From CAZQSL01 sp964595945 (GTDB lineage: Bacteria; UBP15; UBA6099; JAJRTR01), in contig CAZQSL010000137.1 in NCBI GenBank assembly GCA_964595945.1, positions 1 through 8,997 on the forward strand: a stretch of DNA of 8,997 nucleotides, in the 5' to 3' direction. Under the pieces are notes generated by a model. The model searched no databases and had not been told where the DNA came from. It was given only the letters and a program-made list of their open reading frames with translations. The position numbers and the translations under genes were made by a program. Shown one piece after another: positions 6,026 through 8,997 of the stretch (within the stretch, counting starts at the first letter, position 1; every line of letters starts with the position of its first letter).

Positions 6026-7168
6026 TTGAACCCCAGGCAACTCATCTCCACACTCGCAATCATCGTCACGCTCACACCCGCAGCCGCACTCGGCGTCATC
6101 GTCCGCGACCAGTCCTCACCGGCCACCGCTACATCCACCGCCACTCCCCCTCCTTCCCACATCCCCCAATCAACCATAAACGCAGCCACATCTCAACCAC
6201 CGCAAACCACACCTGTCCCATCCGCACCCCCAACTACACCATCCCCCTCCATCAATAAATACATCGTCCGCTCCCGCCCCATCTCCGACAACACCGAACT
6301 CCTCAAATTCAAAACCTCCCTCGAAGTCCTCGGCTACAAACCCATCCTCCACGGCTACACCGCCCCCTCAGGCGAACAATCCACCGTCGTCGAACTCGGC
6401 TCCTTCAACCGCATAGACCTCGCCGTCGGCCTCATGACACAACTCGGCAAATACTCAGCCGACTTCTTCATAGTCGAAACCACCACCGAAACACGCACCA
6501 TCTCCACAGGCATCATCGACCGCTCCGCCATATCCGGCATACTCCCCCACCACACAGGCTCCGACAGCACCGACCAGATCAAACTCGTCACCAACGCCAT
6601 CAAATCAGCACCCTCAGGCACCCTCCCTCCCAACGCCCAGCGCGCCGAACTCCCCGGCCCGCCCCAACCTACACCCCACTTCCACACCGGCGGCATCATT
6701 GCATCCGACACCACCCCACAATCAATCATCCGCACTAAAATGACCACCTTCGACACTCCACCCGAAGAACCCCCTGCTCCTGCCCAGCCACTTGACACCA
6801 CACGCGACTCCCTCGGCTACGTACTCACCCAAACCGCCTGGAAAATGCGCGAACGCGGCTTCGACGTCTACATCGAAGACGAATCCTTCCAACGCCCCGA
6901 AGGCATCCTCGTCGGCTACTACGCCGACCGCGAGGACGCCATGTCTCTCGCCTCGGACCTCGTCAGCTACGACTACTCCGTCAACGTCGTTTACGAAGCT
7001 TCCATGGGCAGCATGTACTACGTCTACGCCGACCCCCTGGGCACAGCTTCTGAAATCCTCGTCATCGAACCCGGCCTCCTCAATCAATACTCCCCTCGCG
7101 ACTCATTCACTCCCCCCTCAGACCCTCTCGCCGACTCCCTGCTCAATTTCACCAGCAAAAAACAGTAG
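6026..7168 (+). CDS. Exported Pro/Thr-rich protein with two SPOR-like halves
   Basis: A 380-residue protein of uncertain function. Residues 1-22 (NPRQLIS, then a hydrophobic stretch ending TPAAALG) are a probable signal peptide or membrane anchor, so the rest is periplasmic. Residues 29-77 are a low-complexity Pro/Thr/Ser/Ala linker. Residues about 78-152 (KYIVRSRPI, ELLKFKTSLEVLGYKP, VVELGSFNRIDLAVGLM) have the beta-alpha-beta pattern of SPOR domains, which bind denuded peptidoglycan strands. A second Pro-rich linker spans 196-256. A second similar unit spans about 263-336 (WKMRERGFDVYI, GILVGYYADREDAMSLASDL, VNVVYEA). SPOR assignment rests on pattern only; no single invariant motif proves it. 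The TTG start has GAAAGG 9 nt upstream. It is the last gene of the rightward run, 40 nt after dgt, and may be cotranscribed. A clear T-tract terminator for its own direction was not found. Confidence 0.75.
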   Translation: MNPRQLISTLAIIVTLTPAAALGVIVRDQSSPATATSTATPPPSHIPQSTINAATSQPPQTTPVPSAPPTTPSPSINKYIVRSRPISDNTELLKFKTSLEVLGYKPILHGYTAPSGEQSTVVELGSFNRIDLAVGLMTQLGKYSADFFIVETTTETRTISTGIIDRSAISGILPHHTGSDSTDQIKLVTNAIKSAPSGTLPPNAQRAELPGPPQPTPHFHTGGIIASDTTPQSIIRTKMTTFDTPPEEPPAPAQPLDTTRDSLGYVLTQTAWKMRERGFDVYIEDESFQRPEGILVGYYADREDAMSLASDLVSYDYSVNVVYEASMGSMYYVYADPLGTASEILVIEPGLLNQYSPRDSFTPPSDPLADSLLNFTSKKQ

Positions 7169-7181
7169 CCTCCCACATACC

Positions 7182-7209
7182 AATAAAAAAGCGGGGCTTT
7201 TCACCCCGC
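7182..7209 (-). terminator. Intrinsic terminator for leftward transcription
   Basis: On the minus strand a perfect 6-bp GC stem (GCGGGG with CCCCGC, arms 7191-7196 and 7204-7209) with a 7-nt loop is followed by TTTTTTATT. That is a textbook rho-independent terminator for the leftward gene. On the plus strand no T-run follows the stem, so it is a poor terminator for the SPOR-like gene ending 22 nt before the stem. Confidence 0.75.
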
Positions 7210-7233
7210 CTGGCACAAAAAACTGATGTTTAT

Positions 7234-7258
7234 CCCGAATTCTAATGACGAATTCGGG
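7234..7258. repeat. Nine-bp perfect inverted repeat
   Basis: CCCGAATTC (7234-7242) and GAATTCGGG (7250-7258) flank a 7-nt loop. The sequence GTTTAT borders it on both sides as a direct repeat (7228-7233 and 7258-7263). The short T-rich flank TTTAT after the right arm could make it a weak rightward terminator for the SPOR-like gene. It may equally be a dispersed palindromic repeat. Confidence 0.7.
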
Positions 7259-7356
7259 TTTATACTGAATATCAATAGAAATTACCTACCACGGCAGATA
7301 GCATAATGTAACAGTAACTTGGAGAAAGTTAATCATATAAAGCTTTTTGGAAGAGG

Positions 7357-7394
7357 TACGGAGGAACCTTTTTCGAGAAAAAGGTTCCTCCGTA
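7357..7394. repeat. Perfect 17-bp-stem hairpin
   Basis: Arms 7357-7373 and 7378-7394 are exactly complementary with a 4-nt CGAG loop. The left arm is TACGGAGGAACCTTTTT. No T-run follows on either strand, so it is not a standard terminator. The preceding AGCTTTTTGGAAGAGG with the long palindrome resembles dispersed intergenic hairpins I recall from some Gram-negative genomes. That resemblance is from memory only. Each transcribed strand would carry a GGAGGAACC stretch buried in the stem. Confidence 0.85.
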
Positions 7395-7466
7395 GGGGAT
7401 TTCTAATAATATTCCGTATATTAACATTTCCTGACGCTTATCATTCACATACATCGACGTGCCGCA

Positions 7467-8997
7467 TCAGATAGTGTTAGCATTCCCATCATCATCAGCG
7501 ACGAGCTTTTTGGCAAGCACGGCGTTTTGCGTTGCGGCGACTTTGCGATAGACCAGTGCGGGCTTGAGCTTTTTGCCCCTGACGGTGAGAAGGTCGTCGA
7601 CCCTGATGCCGAACAGCCTCTCGTTCTCCCTGAGATAGGGGAGAATAAGCTGCCAGTCGTCGTCGGTCATTTCGGCGAAGGAGCCGCCGTTGAGCTGTTC
7701 GGAAACCGTCTGGCCGAAGGGGTCGCGCACGTAGATCGCGCCGCCGGAAGCGAGCGAAAACAGGTTGCTGCCGGGATATGGGCGCGGGAGTGGCTCGTAT
7801 CTGCCTGCCGCGTCATTCCATCGCATCCCGTTGAGGACTACGAATCCGCCGCCGTTGAGCGGGTCGCCGGCCATGAATGACTCGGCGAGGTAATCGAGGC
7901 AGGTGCCATTGATGACCACGCGCGGTTTGCCGACGGCATTGATGAGCGGACGGCCAGCGGCGTTGCCCATGACAAATGCCGTGCCGCCCTTGGCTCCGTA
8001 CATAAATGTCTGTCCCACATCGCCGTAGACAACGAATTTTCCTGTTTTCATGATCTGGCCAAGCTGATCCTGCGCGTTGCCGTGGACGTATAGTTCGAGA
8101 CCGTCGATGCCAGACGCTATGTAGTCGCCCGAACTGTCGTACACGTCGATGCGTACGCCCTGAGTGTCGCCGCCGAGTCCGCAGCCGTGGAAGCGCTGTC
8201 CGACGAGATTGAAGGTGATAAATCGTTTCCAGCCGAGGCGGTAACCGTCGACGATGAGTCGCGAATCCCGATCTTCGTCTTCTGGCTGAAATCCTGCGGC
8301 ATCGATTACGAGGACTTCTTCACCCGCGCGGGGTGCGCGGAGTTTTGCGCGGTTTTTCCAGCCGATGAGTTTGAATTTGTGTTCCTTTTTCGACTCGATG
8401 GGCGGGATCGAAAGGAAAATATCGTGCAGCGCGGATTGGAATATTTGTGTAATGGAGGCACGCGCCTTGTTGCCAGTCGGATACCGGTAGTCGATGAACG
8501 AAGTCAGTGTGGCAATGGCCGCGTCGGTGAGTTCGGGATCGTCCTTGCCGAATGACGCAGTGTCGGCGGCGAAGCGGCGGAGGGTGTCGTAGGAAGCGGT
8601 TTTCGCCTTGTCGAAAACGGAAGTGGCGAGCCTTGATGTCTTACCCGAAACGAGAGCCTTGATGATAGTGTTGGTGGGTATGTCGTCGCCGGTTGCCGGA
8701 CCGATTGCGACCGTGAGGTCAGCGTGCTTCTGGTTGGCGGGGACGGAGACGATGCTGCCGAATTTATCGGTACAGGTGAGTTTTTTTCCGGTTGGCGATT
8801 TGGGGTCGCTGTCGATCGAGAAGATAAAGGAGCCGCCGTCATCGGAGCTGCCGCCGCGAGCGTTCCAGTATTTGTCAGCGACGGTGCAAAAGCGCGGGTC
8901 TTCCTTGTGAAGGCTGAGAAGGGTGGCGTCGATGGCCTGTTTTTCGGAGCAAATAAGGCCGAGTTGCGCGTGTTCGCTGTTGGAGATGGCAAAGACC
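7467..8997 (-). CDS. Glutamate-synthase-like protein, C-terminal part with GXGXG domain (partial)
   Basis: The minus-strand frame is open without a stop from the right edge to TGA at 7467-7469, giving 509 residues. The true N-terminus lies beyond the window. Numbered from the edge, residues about 299-390 form a Gly-repeat beta-helix of the GXGXG type found at the C-terminus of glutamate synthase large subunits and in FwdC/FmdC proteins: YVHGNAQDQLG, VVYGDVGQTFMYGAKGG, FVMGNAAGRPLINAVG, VINGTCLDYLAESF. The lead-in HGCGLGGDTQGV (270-281) and tail YPGSNLFSLASGG (407-419) and ENERLFGI (457-464) look like a conserved family. The upstream part has RGGSSDDGGSFIF near residue 47, possibly the end of a class II amidotransferase-type domain; this is inference. 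No FMN or Fe-S motif is visible in the part present. An internal GTG at 8144 would give a short protein, but the frame upstream is conserved in character, so it is not the start. The leftward terminator lies about 260 bp downstream. Confidence 0.85.
   Translation of the reverse strand, partial: VFAISNSEHAQLGLICSEKQAIDATLLSLHKEDPRFCTVADKYWNARGGSSDDGGSFIFSIDSDPKSPTGKKLTCTDKFGSIVSVPANQKHADLTVAIGPATGDDIPTNTIIKALVSGKTSRLATSVFDKAKTASYDTLRRFAADTASFGKDDPELTDAAIATLTSFIDYRYPTGNKARASITQIFQSALHDIFLSIPPIESKKEHKFKLIGWKNRAKLRAPRAGEEVLVIDAAGFQPEDEDRDSRLIVDGYRLGWKRFITFNLVGQRFHGCGLGGDTQGVRIDVYDSSGDYIASGIDGLELYVHGNAQDQLGQIMKTGKFVVYGDVGQTFMYGAKGGTAFVMGNAAGRPLINAVGKPRVVINGTCLDYLAESFMAGDPLNGGGFVVLNGMRWNDAAGRYEPLPRPYPGSNLFSLASGGAIYVRDPFGQTVSEQLNGGSFAEMTDDDWQLILPYLRENERLFGIRVDDLLTVRGKKLKPALVYRKVAATQNAVLAKKLVADDDGNANTI

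Larger units (their letters stand above)
7169..7466. other. AT-rich convergent intergenic region with three hairpins
   Basis: This 298-bp stretch lies between the 3' ends of two converging genes. It contains no open frame of note. Composition drops sharply to AT-rich between about 7259 and 7350 and again between 7400 and 7450. It holds three separate inverted repeats, described individually. A small RNA is possible but no promoter pair is convincing. Confidence 0.8.

Noticed and set aside
7467..8144. Reading the GXGXG domain as a complete 225-residue protein starting at GTG 8144
   Set aside because: I translated upstream codon by codon and found no stop up to 8996. The upstream residues continue the same protein character, so the gene is longer and cut by the window.
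8187..8555. Plus-strand open frame opposite the GXGXG gene
   Set aside because: It is antisense to a frame that stays open to the window edge and carries recognised motifs. It has no ribosome site or family features.

Overview
The window fits a GC-rich Gram-negative bacterium. Apolipoprotein N-acyltransferase (Lnt), a SPOR-like exported protein and a predicted Sec-exported protein all imply an outer membrane or at least a developed envelope. Codon use is distinctive. Third positions are dominated by C (ATC, CTC, GGC, GCC, GAC, AAC) in genes on both strands. Starts are ATG or TTG, each with a recognisable purine-rich Shine-Dalgarno sequence. The phylum cannot be fixed from the sequence alone. 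There is no rRNA, tRNA, CRISPR array, transposase or phage gene.

Layout. Bases 1-303 are a poorly coding leader with a sigma70-like promoter just upstream of the first gene. Six genes then run rightward: an unrecognised cytoplasmic coiled-coil protein (304-1692), lnt (1764-3365), a small metallo-beta-lactamase-fold hydrolase (3383-3982), an exported cysteine-rich FGE/SUMF1-fold protein (4086-4811), a dGTP triphosphohydrolase-like HD protein (4834-5985) and an exported protein with two SPOR-like halves (6026-7168). Gaps are 71, 17, 103, 22 and 40 nt. The 103-nt gap holds two perfect TATAAT hexamers, so there are probably two transcription units: coiled-coil/lnt/MBL and FGE-like/dgt/SPOR.

A 298-bp AT-rich gap (7169-7466) between convergent genes holds three inverted repeats. 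One is a canonical terminator for leftward transcription and one is a perfect 17-bp-stem hairpin. The last gene runs leftward from beyond the right edge to 7467. It is the C-terminal 509 residues of a large glutamate-synthase-like protein ending in a GXGXG beta-helix domain. Its frame is open to the window edge, so it is cut by the window and not broken.

Functionally, the rightward block mixes envelope work (lipoprotein maturation, an exported FGE-fold protein, a SPOR-like protein) with housekeeping enzymes (MBL hydrolase, dNTP hydrolysis). Nothing here is a clear new defence or mobile system. The most original items are the unrecognised coiled-coil protein beside lnt, the FGE-fold protein that appears to lack one copper-binding cysteine, the hairpin cluster, and the long poly-C tracts inside conserved enzymes.
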